DNA of 27,546 nt from a virus, in IMG/VR virus record IMGVR_UViG_3300031707_006555, positions 1-27,546 of that record. One strand, 5' to 3'. The translations under genes and the position numbers were made by a program. Under the pieces are notes generated by a model. It had not been told where the DNA came from, did no database searches, and saw only the letters and a program-made list of their open reading frames with translations. The first letter of the stretch is position 1, and each line of letters starts with the position of its first letter. This document shows, in pieces, positions 7,863 through 14,710 of the stretch.

Positions 7863-8618
7863 ATGGATGAGAAGCTAACAACTTTAATTAAACAAGCAAT
7901 GAAAAAAGCAGGGTTTGATGAGGGATTAGCAGAAAAAATCAAGGTGACCGATGCAAGTCAAATTGACGCAGAAATTGAAAAATTAAAAGGGAAAATTGAA
8001 CTCACACCGGAACAGCTTGTTGAGGCCATTAAAGAAGCTGGGCTGGAAGAAAGTTTCAAAAAGTATTTACAGAGTGAGACGGACCGGAGAGTATCGCAAG
8101 CCGTTACAACCCATGATTTGAAATTGGCAAAAGAAAAAGAAGAGGCAACGGCAAAAGGAAAAGCTGAGGAAAAGAAAAAGAAAGAGCAGGCAAATATGAG
8201 CGATACCGAAAAGAAAATATCGGATCTAACTGGAGAAGTTATTAATTTAACTAATTTAGTAAAGGATCTGAGTGGAACAACTGTTAAGACAAAGCGGGAG
8301 ACTTTAATCAAAGATGCTCTAAAAAAAGCAGGTTTAAATGAAGGATTCCTATCTTATATTACGGTTGATAAAGACGAAGATATTGAAGAAAGCATTAAGA
8401 GTTTGAAGGACAAAGTTCTGGACTTTAAACAAGCCGAAATTGATAAAAAACTTAAAGATGGAGAGGTCCCTCCGAAAGGCGAACCAGCAGGGACTATTGG
8501 AGAAGAAATGGCGATCAGTTTTGCTAAAGGAAAAAATGAAGGACCTGAAGGGCAACCTTTTCAAGGATTATCGGAAGAAGAAATCAAGAAAGGCAAAGAA
8601 ATCAAAGTAAAAAAATAA
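7863..8618 (+). CDS. capsid scaffolding protein
   Basis: Internal assembly scaffold that guides major capsid polymerisation and later leaves or is degraded. The 251-residue product is highly charged and helical, with coiled-coil text around 80-140 (DLKLAKEKEEATAKGKAEEK) and an unstructured, Pro/Gly-rich tail. QSETDRRVSQAV near 70-81 resembles the motif of DUF4355-type scaffolds. A helix-turn unit is duplicated: TLIKQAMKKAGFDEG at 7-21 and TLIKDALKKAGLNEG at 147-161, with a weaker copy near 56-70. The ribosome site GGAG at 7851-7854 supports the ATG. It lies immediately before the decoration and capsid genes, as scaffolds normally do. Confidence 0.82.
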   Translation: MDEKLTTLIKQAMKKAGFDEGLAEKIKVTDASQIDAEIEKLKGKIELTPEQLVEAIKEAGLEESFKKYLQSETDRRVSQAVTTHDLKLAKEKEEATAKGKAEEKKKKEQANMSDTEKKISDLTGEVINLTNLVKDLSGTTVKTKRETLIKDALKKAGLNEGFLSYITVDKDEDIEESIKSLKDKVLDFKQAEIDKKLKDGEVPPKGEPAGTIGEEMAISFAKGKNEGPEGQPFQGLSEEEIKKGKEIKVKK

Positions 8619-8639
8619 TTGTATAGGAGATAAAATATA

Positions 8640-9227
8640 ATGAGTTTACAAATTAAAAAAGAGGAAGGGGTCGTATATGACCCTGTGTTTTTAAAGATAT
8701 TAGAAGATATTCCTGGCGGAGTAACTATAAAAACTAATAGATTCCCAACCGCTACCAAAGAAATTAAAAAGGGAGCATTGTTAAATGCTGACGCTTCTAG
8801 TGCGGGACTGTATAATGTGATAAAAACTGTAAAATTGACTGCTGCGGGGGTTACAAATACTACCATTTTGGCAGTTGAACCTGCTGACCATTTATTTAAG
8901 GTCGGTGAGAAAATATTTTTACAGGGAGGAACTTCTGGAACAATTACCAGAGTATCATCCACTGCTATTGCTGTTGGGATAGCACATAAAGTAATTGCTA
9001 ACGGTGCGGTTTTATATGAAGCTGCAGCCGTTAGTTCTTCAGCTGCTTTGTATGATGCAGACTGTATTTTACGGGATACCATACAAGTAAGGGATGAAAA
9101 AGGTGACAAGTTAGGTAATATTTTCGCAGGTGCCGTTGTTCGTGGAACTGTGGATGAATCGGAATTACCATATTTCGTGACAAGTCAGCACAAGATTGAT
9201 CTCACCGCCAGAATACGATTTGCTTAA
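8640..9227 (+). CDS. putative head decoration or capsid-fibre protein
   Basis: A 195-residue beta-rich protein without Trp, rich in Ala, Val, Thr and Gly, between scaffold and major capsid, which is the place of lambda gpD-like decoration proteins. EIKKGALLNADASSAGLYN near 41-60 resembles the N-terminal part of phage decoration/fibre proteins. Residues about 78-130 (HLFKVGEKIFLQGGTSGTIT near 82-101) look like an inserted small beta-barrel domain. The C-terminal part (DTIQVRDEKGDKLGNIFAGA) returns to the first fold. The ribosome site TAGGAG at 8623-8628 supports the start. Assignment is by position and composition; a minor structural protein is the alternative. Confidence 0.6.
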   Translation: MSLQIKKEEGVVYDPVFLKILEDIPGGVTIKTNRFPTATKEIKKGALLNADASSAGLYNVIKTVKLTAAGVTNTTILAVEPADHLFKVGEKIFLQGGTSGTITRVSSTAIAVGIAHKVIANGAVLYEAAAVSSSAALYDADCILRDTIQVRDEKGDKLGNIFAGAVVRGTVDESELPYFVTSQHKIDLTARIRFA

Positions 9228-9274
9228 GAAAGATTAAAAATTAAAATTAAATAAATTACCGGAGGTAATATAAG

Positions 9275-10396
9275 ATGGAATATTCATTATTAAAAGAAAT
9301 AGATAAAAAGAGCTTACAAGCTTATCTTATTGCACGAGTATATGAAAAACTATTTTGGCCTACATTCTTTCCTTTGAAGGCAACTCCTTTCTTGACTTAC
9401 GAAACATTAGTCGGAAGCAAGGGGAATAGAGTGGCTGCTGATATAGTTGCGTATGATACAAGTGCACCTTTAAAAACCAGAAGGACTGTAAGCAAATTAT
9501 CAGGAGAAATCCCTTCTATCAGAATGAAAAAGAAAATGACAGAAATGGATTTGAATACTTATAACATACTAAAAGCCCAGGCGAGGCCAGAACAGATGGC
9601 TTTACTTGATCTTGTATTTGGAGATGTAGATGACTGCGTAGATGGTATAAATGCCAGATTGGAATGGGTAATATTTCAAGCGCTGTCTAAGGGACAAATA
9701 ACTCTTTCCACGATTACGAATGCTGCAGGAGTGGTAACTGAAGAGGCTATTGATTTTGGACTTCCTACAGCTAATAAAAAAGTTGTGGCGGCACTTGCTA
9801 TTACCGCTTATTGGACAATCGCTACTGCTGCCACTTCTAAGCCTATAACTGACATAGAAGCTGTTCTGGAGGCGGCTCGGGATCTTGGAATAACACCCGG
9901 ATATATGTTGATGAATCGTTCTAAGTGGCTGGCATTTAGAGTTTCGGCTCAGGTCCAGGACTTTGTAATACCATTTGCTTTATATGGCGGAACTAAGGTA
10001 AAAAGAGCTCCTACACTTGAAGTGGCAAATGATGCTTTAAAATCCGAGGGATTCCCACAAATAATGATAATTGATACCAGGATAAGTTATGAGGATGCAG
10101 GACATAACATCACATCGGTTGATCCCTGGTTAGATTCTGGTGGAGAGGATAGATATGTAACATTCCTTGAAGATTTAAATTGTGGAGATATGCTCTATGG
10201 ACCTATCGCCGAAGAGACAAACCCTCCAAAACAAGTGATTCAAGCCAAGAAAGGGCCGGTTCTAATCTCTAAATGGTCTGATGTTGATCCTGTGGCTGAA
10301 TATACCAAAGGGGAACTGAACGCATTTCCGTCCTGGCCCACAATAGATAGAGTGCTTTCTCTTGATACTGAAAATGCGACTACATGGGGTACATAA
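9275..10396 (+). CDS. major capsid protein (lambda gpE-like, HK97 fold)
   Basis: Main shell protein, 373 residues. Text such as SKLSGEIPSIRMKKKMTEMD near 71-90, LEWVIFQALSKGQI near 128-141, GYMLMNRSKWLAF near 209-221 and the C-terminal GPIAEETNPPKQVIQAKKGP is characteristic of the Phage_cap_E family, in which the shell protein follows a decoration protein. The ribosome site CCGGAGGT at 9259-9266 is strong, as expected for the most abundant virion protein. No cleavable N-terminal delta domain is evident, consistent with a separate scaffold gene. Start and stop look complete. Confidence 0.88.
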   Translation: MEYSLLKEIDKKSLQAYLIARVYEKLFWPTFFPLKATPFLTYETLVGSKGNRVAADIVAYDTSAPLKTRRTVSKLSGEIPSIRMKKKMTEMDLNTYNILKAQARPEQMALLDLVFGDVDDCVDGINARLEWVIFQALSKGQITLSTITNAAGVVTEEAIDFGLPTANKKVVAALAITAYWTIATAATSKPITDIEAVLEAARDLGITPGYMLMNRSKWLAFRVSAQVQDFVIPFALYGGTKVKRAPTLEVANDALKSEGFPQIMIIDTRISYEDAGHNITSVDPWLDSGGEDRYVTFLEDLNCGDMLYGPIAEETNPPKQVIQAKKGPVLISKWSDVDPVAEYTKGELNAFPSWPTIDRVLSLDTENATTWGT

Positions 10397-10401
10397 TCTA
10401 A

Positions 10402-10695
10402 ATGACCAACAAAGAGGCTCTACAATCACAAACTGAATATAAGAATGATAACTTGTTAGAGAAACTTCTTTTGGATAGAAATATTGCAACCGGAGGGACT
10501 TATGCGGCAGTTAATTCTAAAGACATAGATTTGGCCGCCGCATCCCTCTATTTTACCCTTGCTGCACACCCCGAGTTAAAAGAAGGGTCTTTTACGGTAA
10601 AATATAGTGGAGCTCAGCTAATCGCAATGGCAAAGAGAATTTTGAAAAAATATGATGAGGACGAACCAACAGTTAATGGAGAAGCAATATGGTAA
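10402..10695 (+). CDS. putative head-tail connector (gp6/gpFI-like)
   Basis: A 97-residue protein directly after the major capsid gene. Its C-terminal half (SGAQLIAMAKRILKKYDEDE) is a helix typical of small connector proteins that bind the portal ring, and PELKEGSFTVKYS precedes it. The start is five bases after the capsid stop, with no strong ribosome site, so translation is likely coupled. It overlaps the next gene by seven bases. The role as the first ring below the portal is deduced from gene order. Confidence 0.6.
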   Translation: MTNKEALQSQTEYKNDNLLEKLLLDRNIATGGTYAAVNSKDIDLAAASLYFTLAAHPELKEGSFTVKYSGAQLIAMAKRILKKYDEDEPTVNGEAIW

Positions 10696-10997
10696 TAGAA
10701 AGATACCCTCATACGGCCACCTTAAGTTATTACACTCCTGGAACATATAATTCAATCGGAATATATGAAGAAGGGACTTTAGTAACGATAGGGATTATCT
10801 GTAATATTCAACCGAATTCAACTAAATATATTATAGGGGAATCCGGGGATATGATCGGATATAGCTGGGCTGTATTTTCTCAAATATTTACTGGCGCGGG
10901 AAGTGTTCCTGATAATGCAAAATTAACTTTTTTTAACAAGGAACATATAATTTTACAATTGTTTGAATTTCAAAAACATGTAGAAATGAAGTGTTAA
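10689..10997 (+). CDS. putative head closure / head-tail joining protein
   Basis: A 102-residue, mainly beta protein beginning within the end of the preceding gene. ERYPHTATLSYYTPGTYNSI at 4-23 matches the usual N-terminus of head closure proteins, which start with a strand describing 'x-x-x-A-x-L' and continue as a small barrel. It would seal the portal channel after packaging and dock the tail. Assignment rests on size, order and fold pattern; no catalytic residues are expected. Confidence 0.6.
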   Translation: MVIERYPHTATLSYYTPGTYNSIGIYEEGTLVTIGIICNIQPNSTKYIIGESGDMIGYSWAVFSQIFTGAGSVPDNAKLTFFNKEHIILQLFEFQKHVEMKC

Positions 10998-10998
10998 T

Positions 10999-11424
10999 AT
11001 GCCTTTGATTCCTGGATTTTCACAAGGGGATGTAGACGGACGAATAGATAGATTTACAGTCAGCATAGAACAAAGGATCATTTGGACCTTGGCCATGGTA
11101 GGCGAAAATTTCGTTAATGATGCTAGGAATACAAGAACATATAAAGACCAAACAGGGAATTTAAGAAGTTCAATTGGATATATAATCGCTCGAGATGGAA
11201 ATATTATTCAGGAAAATGTAGAAGGGAAAGCTGAGGGTAAATCTCAAGCGAAGAAAATAGCAGAAGAAGTATTAAAAGAAAATAATAAAGGGTTTATCTT
11301 GATTGTAATTGCAGGCATGGAATATGCTGCAGCTGTGGAATCGAAGGGTTACGATGTAATTACCGGAAGCGTACCGGCAGCAAAAGCCCTCTTGAAGTTA
11401 AAGATAAAGGAATATAGCTTATGA
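10999..11424 (+). CDS. HK97 gp10-like head-tail/tail completion protein
   Basis: A 141-residue protein of the gp10-like neck family. Visible signatures are YKDQTGNLRSSIGYII near 49-64, a standard motif in this family, and GMEYAAAVESKGYDVITGS near 107-125, matching the typical 'YA..VE..G..V' segment. It follows the head closure gene by one base, and its stop overlaps the next start. Members sit at the neck and help complete the tail end. Confidence 0.78.
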   Translation: MPLIPGFSQGDVDGRIDRFTVSIEQRIIWTLAMVGENFVNDARNTRTYKDQTGNLRSSIGYIIARDGNIIQENVEGKAEGKSQAKKIAEEVLKENNKGFILIVIAGMEYAAAVESKGYDVITGSVPAAKALLKLKIKEYSL

Positions 11425-11819
11425 AAACGACATTCGATATAAACGATATATTATATCCTATTATTAATATAGATTCGGTTAAGAATACAATTGATGGCAG
11501 GGTCTATAGGAATAAAAAGCCTTTAAATTCCGAATTGCAGGATATCGTGATAATTCCTTTATCTAACCATAACGGGGACGAAATAATAAACGATGCCACT
11601 TTTATGGTTAATTGCTACTGCAAAAATTTTGACAATGGGACCCCCGATATAGTGAAATTAAGAGCGACAACCGATGCAGTAACAGCAGTAATAGAAGCAT
11701 ACAATAACATTTCAAATTACTATGTTTTTGATATTGTGAACCAGATACTATTAAATGATGTTGATCAGATTTCAATGTCATACGTTAACTTAAGAATAAA
11801 TTGTTTCATAGAAAAATAA
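11421..11819 (+). CDS. putative tail terminator protein
   Basis: A 132-residue alpha/beta protein placed between the gp10-like protein and the tail tube protein, the normal site of the tail terminator, a ring that caps the finished tail tube. GRVYRNKKPLNSELQDIVI near 26-44 fits the family pattern of a short N-terminal helix followed by 'VY...P....Y.vI'. Its ATG overlaps the preceding stop by four bases (ATGA). Assignment is mainly positional. Confidence 0.6.
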   Translation: MKTTFDINDILYPIINIDSVKNTIDGRVYRNKKPLNSELQDIVIIPLSNHNGDEIINDATFMVNCYCKNFDNGTPDIVKLRATTDAVTAVIEAYNNISNYYVFDIVNQILLNDVDQISMSYVNLRINCFIEK

Positions 11820-11839
11820 ATTACTGGAGGTAATATAAA

Positions 11840-12325
11840 ATGAGTAATATAAGATTGATAGGATTAGAATCAATAAAAATAGGACCGTCTGTTGCTTCTC
11901 TGGCTACCATAGAGCATATAGTTCCTGACAGTGCGCATATCGTACTTAATGCACCCTCGATAGCTGATCTGTTTTGTGAGGAAACTGAATATCCCGATGT
12001 GCAGCTAATTACCGCAGGCAAAAAGACTATAGAATTTGCTACAAGGGATATGGGAGTAAGTATAATGGAGGATGCTTTCGGGGGCACTGCGAGTCTTACA
12101 ACTATCTGGACAGCTCCTGTCACAGCAATAGTAATAAGTGAGAGAGCTTTCCAGATTATTTCTAAAAAGATAAATGGAAAACAATTAAAATTCGTAATTA
12201 AAAGAGCTTCTCTTTATGCTGGCGGAGAATTGAAATTTGCCAAGACCGAATCCGGGCAGATTACCTTTAGCGCTGATGTGCTGATGCCTGTCACTGGTTC
12301 CCCAATCGTAATGACGGTTCAGTAG
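11840..12325 (+). CDS. major tail tube protein
   Basis: A 161-residue beta-rich protein after the terminator and before the tail chaperones, the standard place of the tube subunit that polymerises around the tape measure. It contains the repeated strand-loop text TIEFATRDMGVSIMEDAFGG near 63-82 and ends with GQITFSADVLMPVTGSPIVM, matching the core of tail tube folds. The ribosome site TGGAGGT at 11824-11830 is strong, as expected for an abundant product. No Ig-like C-terminal extension is present. Confidence 0.75.
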   Translation: MSNIRLIGLESIKIGPSVASLATIEHIVPDSAHIVLNAPSIADLFCEETEYPDVQLITAGKKTIEFATRDMGVSIMEDAFGGTASLTTIWTAPVTAIVISERAFQIISKKINGKQLKFVIKRASLYAGGELKFAKTESGQITFSADVLMPVTGSPIVMTVQ

Positions 12326-12350
12326 AAAGAAACAGAATAAGAATTATTTG

Positions 12351-12384
12351 ACCCGCCCTGATAATATTTCTATATGGGGCGGGT
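12351..12384 (+). terminator. GC-rich hairpin between tail tube and chaperone genes
   Basis: ACCCGCCC (12351-12358) is an exact inverted complement of GGGCGGGT (12377-12384), with an 18-base loop, in otherwise AT-rich DNA. No T run follows, so it is either a weak attenuator lowering chaperone expression relative to the tube protein or an mRNA processing/stability element. Confidence 0.55.
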
Positions 12385-12407
12385 ATAGATTTAAATAAGG
12401 AGAAAAT

Positions 12408-12968
12408 ATGCCTGAGAAGAATAAGAAAAAAGAAATTAAGGATAAGCTCGGGGCCCCGAGTGATATTAAAAATAATCAAATTCGTCAGGGCGCTATCGAC
12501 TCCATTTTAGAGAAGGGGGTAGACTTCAGAATAACCATAACTCATAAAAATATGCTTAATAAACTTCATTTAATTTCTTCTGAAAGAAAATTCGTTATCT
12601 ATCCTATTAAGATGGGAACATTGTTAAAAATCAGCGAAATTCTATTGGATTTAAATACTGATGAACTAGTAGGGGCTATGAAAAATGAGGGGAAGGAGAT
12701 TAATCTTTTAGATCTAGGAGCAAAAAATGTAATTGAGAATAAAGACAAGTTAATCAAAATGATTGCCTACGGAATTGTTAATAGAGAAAAAGAACCGTCA
12801 AAAAAATTAATTAAATTTTTGAATGAAAACCTGACCGCGAAGGAGGGGTTGAAACTAATGACGGTAATAGTTCAACAAATGGATATGAACCCTTTTTTGG
12901 CGTCTTTAGTTTCGATAAAGGGGATGAATCTTCTACAGACCAGGAAGGAAACAACCCCTGGCGAATAA
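12408..12968 (+). CDS. tail assembly chaperone, short form (gpG-like)
   Basis: A 186-residue product read without frameshift. It is helical, with a basic N-terminus and the text FVIYPIKMGTLLKISEILLD near 64-83, which corresponds to the usual first part of tail chaperones. Such proteins bind the tape measure protein while the tube assembles around it. Its place between the tube protein and the tape measure is canonical, and the extended form described separately strengthens the call. The ribosome site AAGGAG at 12397-12402 supports the start. Confidence 0.85.
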   Translation: MPEKNKKKEIKDKLGAPSDIKNNQIRQGAIDSILEKGVDFRITITHKNMLNKLHLISSERKFVIYPIKMGTLLKISEILLDLNTDELVGAMKNEGKEINLLDLGAKNVIENKDKLIKMIAYGIVNREKEPSKKLIKFLNENLTAKEGLKLMTVIVQQMDMNPFLASLVSIKGMNLLQTRKETTPGE

Positions 12969-13150
12969 TCGGTGGGCTCATGCATTATTTTCCCCAGATG
13001 TCCATGAGAGATATTTTGTGGAATTATAGTTATGCTAACTTAGTGATGTTAATGAGTTCAATTCCAAGTTATAAGTCCGGAGATGAGAAAAAGAAAAAGG
13101 CGAAAGATTTAGAGATAAGAGATATAAATGAATTGGATGGTTTATTATGA
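12408..13150 (+). CDS. tail assembly chaperone, -1 frameshifted long form (gpGT-like)
   Basis: In the -1 frame the sequence stays open past the 12966-12968 stop up to TGA at 13148-13150. The added text includes NPWRIIGGLMHYFPQMSMRD and YANLVMLMSSIPSY, the familiar style of a T domain (Trp/Tyr-rich, with a charged tail). If slippage occurs at the A AAG GGG site (12917-12923), the product has 247 residues: 172 from the G frame and 75 from the T frame. The stop overlaps the next gene's ATG (ATGA at 13147-13150), good evidence that this frame is really translated. GT normally bridges the G-coated tape measure and the tube subunits. Confidence 0.85.
12893..12899 (+). other. candidate -1 slippery site T TTT TTG
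   Basis: Reading in the chaperone frame, the heptamer is T TTT TTG. Both tRNAs can re-pair after a one-base backward slip, and the -1 frame is open from here to 13150. The overlapping C CCT TTT (12890-12896) is also formally slippery. It lies upstream of the second candidate, so only protein data can decide between them. Confidence 0.45.
12917..12923 (+). other. candidate -1 slippery site A AAG GGG with downstream hairpin
   Basis: The heptamer fits X XXY YYZ exactly in the chaperone frame (ATA AAG GGG). After slipping, AAA and GGG are read and then GAT in the new frame. A five-base-pair hairpin, CCAGG (12940-12944) with CCTGG (12957-12961), lies 16 bases downstream, just before the short-form stop; the distance is longer than usual for a stimulator. 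Confidence 0.55.
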
Positions 13151-13509
13151 CAATTAATTTAATTAGACAACCTGATAATTCAAATTTGTGTGGCCAGGCA
13201 TGCGTGGCAATGATTGCCGGAATATCTCTTAAAGAATCAATAAAATTATTTGATTCAAAAGGCAAAACAAACACAAAAAAAGTATATTATGCCTTACAAA
13301 AAAAGGGGATATCCTGTAGTAATAAAGCTGTTAGAATAAAAAACAATAATAAACCAAAACTCTGTATGGTCACTATTCATTACACTGGATATAAGAATAG
13401 ACACTGGTGTGTCTGGAATAATAATAAATATTATGATCCGGCACGTGGAATAAAAATGAAATTAGATACTTTTGAAAGGGAGACATCATTTATCAAAATT
13501 AATCTATAA
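13147..13509 (+). CDS. papain-like (C39-type) cysteine protease domain protein
   Basis: A 120-residue single-domain protein with a complete putative catalytic set: oxyanion Gln Q8, nucleophile C15 in LCGQACVAMIAGIS, His H86 in RHWCVW and Asp D97 in YYDPARG. This is the pattern of C39-like/bacteriocin-processing and related peptidases. There is no signal peptide, transporter domain or cell-wall-binding repeat, so it should act in the cytoplasm or be packaged. Its start overlaps the stop of the frameshifted chaperone, placing it inside the tail operon just before a glycosyltransferase and the tape measure. Roles in tail protein processing, as a host-directed protease, or as a tail-borne wall peptidase are all possible. 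Confidence 0.75.
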   Translation: MTINLIRQPDNSNLCGQACVAMIAGISLKESIKLFDSKGKTNTKKVYYALQKKGISCSNKAVRIKNNNKPKLCMVTIHYTGYKNRHWCVWNNNKYYDPARGIKMKLDTFERETSFIKINL

Positions 13510-13521
13510 AAGGAAATTTAA

Positions 13522-14709
13522 ATGGAAAAACCAAAATTATCAATTTGTATGATCGTTAAAAATGAGGAAGCAAATTTACAAAGATGCCTAGATTCTTTTT
13601 TACCTATTATTCAAATGAAAGATGATAAAACACTAAAACTGCTTACCGAATTAATTATAGTAGATACCGGATCTACAGACAGGACGATAAATATTGCTAA
13701 AAAATTTACTGACAAGGTATATAAAAAAGAATTTATCCCCTGGGATTTCAGCAAAGCCCGCAATTATGGGATCGGAAAGGCTATCGGGGATAAAATTATG
13801 TATATGGATGCCGATGAGGAATTGCGTCATGAATGCTTATACTTGTTAGAGGATATAATTCTGAACCCAGAATATAAAGAACCAACGGTATTTGTAAATT
13901 TATATAACTACTATACCCGGGACCTAAAACAATATTCAGAAATGCTGCAGCCCAGAATATTCAAAAATGAGAGTGGTTTCCATTTTGAGCAGGCGGTCCA
14001 TAATAAACCAATTTGCAAGCCCCCCTATCTTTTTGCCCCTCATATAATCTTTAATCATTATGGATATATTTTCCAGGGGGAAAAGGGCGAAAAATTATTA
14101 GATAATAAAATGGCGCGTAGTTTGCCGATGCTCCAAAAAGAGTTTAAAGAACATCCGGATAACCTGCATAATTTAACTCATTTAGTAAAGACATACTATG
14201 TCACCAGAGATTTTGAGAATACGATTCGCCATGGTGAGATATGGATAAAAAAGATGAGAAAGGAAAATTATAATGAGGGCTGGAATGCCTTTCTTGAAGT
14301 TTTTGTTAATCTGGTGGGGTCATATTTAGCTAAAGATGATATAAAAAATGCGGAAAGAATAGAAAGAGAGGCCTGTCATTATTCGAGCAGGATCTCTCAA
14401 ATATATTTGATGTTAGGGAATTATTGGACCAGCAAGGATAATGAAAAGGCAAAAAAATATTTTGATATTGCACTCGATATTTGTAAAACAAAGGGGAGTT
14501 TATATGAACGGTTATTAATTAATAATTCAAAAATTGTGCTTCCTGAAATTCTCAATTGGCTGGCTATTTATGAATTCGAGAAAAAGGACTATGAAAAAGC
14601 AGGGGAATATATGAATTTTGGAATTGGATTGAATAATAATAGGTTACCTATACGTTGGGATATTTTTAATCAAGAGAATGCAAAGAAAAATTTAATTAAG
14701 GTGGAATAA
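13522..14709 (+). CDS. GT2 family glycosyltransferase with helical-repeat C-terminus
   Basis: A 395-residue GT-A-fold enzyme. LSICMIVKNEEANLQRCLDS at 6-25 is the GT2 start, VDTGSTDRT near 47-56 binds the nucleotide, and MYMDADEEL near 93-101 holds the DxD-type metal site. ARNYGIGKAIGDKI precedes the latter as in the family. Residues about 200-390 form TPR-like helical hairpins (for example IYLMLGNYWTSKDNEKAKKY), often used to hold protein acceptors. It is followed after one base by the tape measure gene. The arrangement resembles protein-modifying GT2 enzymes, so glycosylation of a tail protein is a reasonable hypothesis; a lipid-linked or surface acceptor is the alternative. Confidence 0.88.
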   Translation: MEKPKLSICMIVKNEEANLQRCLDSFLPIIQMKDDKTLKLLTELIIVDTGSTDRTINIAKKFTDKVYKKEFIPWDFSKARNYGIGKAIGDKIMYMDADEELRHECLYLLEDIILNPEYKEPTVFVNLYNYYTRDLKQYSEMLQPRIFKNESGFHFEQAVHNKPICKPPYLFAPHIIFNHYGYIFQGEKGEKLLDNKMARSLPMLQKEFKEHPDNLHNLTHLVKTYYVTRDFENTIRHGEIWIKKMRKENYNEGWNAFLEVFVNLVGSYLAKDDIKNAERIEREACHYSSRISQIYLMLGNYWTSKDNEKAKKYFDIALDICKTKGSLYERLLINNSKIVLPEILNWLAIYEFEKKDYEKAGEYMNFGIGLNNNRLPIRWDIFNQENAKKNLIKVE

Positions 14710-14710
14710 A

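Noticed and set aside
8561-9109. A 182-residue open frame on the minus strand opposite the decoration gene
   Set aside because: It has no ribosome site, its protein is low-complexity Ser/Ala/Val/Pro text, and it mirrors a well-supported + strand gene.
12983-13150. Independent small gene starting at ATG 12983
   Set aside because: No ribosome site, and the same frame is open upstream across two slippery sites; a frameshifted T domain explains it better.
13147-14709. C39-type protease plus GT2 transferase as a glycocin (glycosylated bacteriocin) cluster
   Set aside because: No precursor peptide with a double-Gly leader, no ABC transporter and no thiol oxidoreductase are nearby; both genes are locked into the tail operon.
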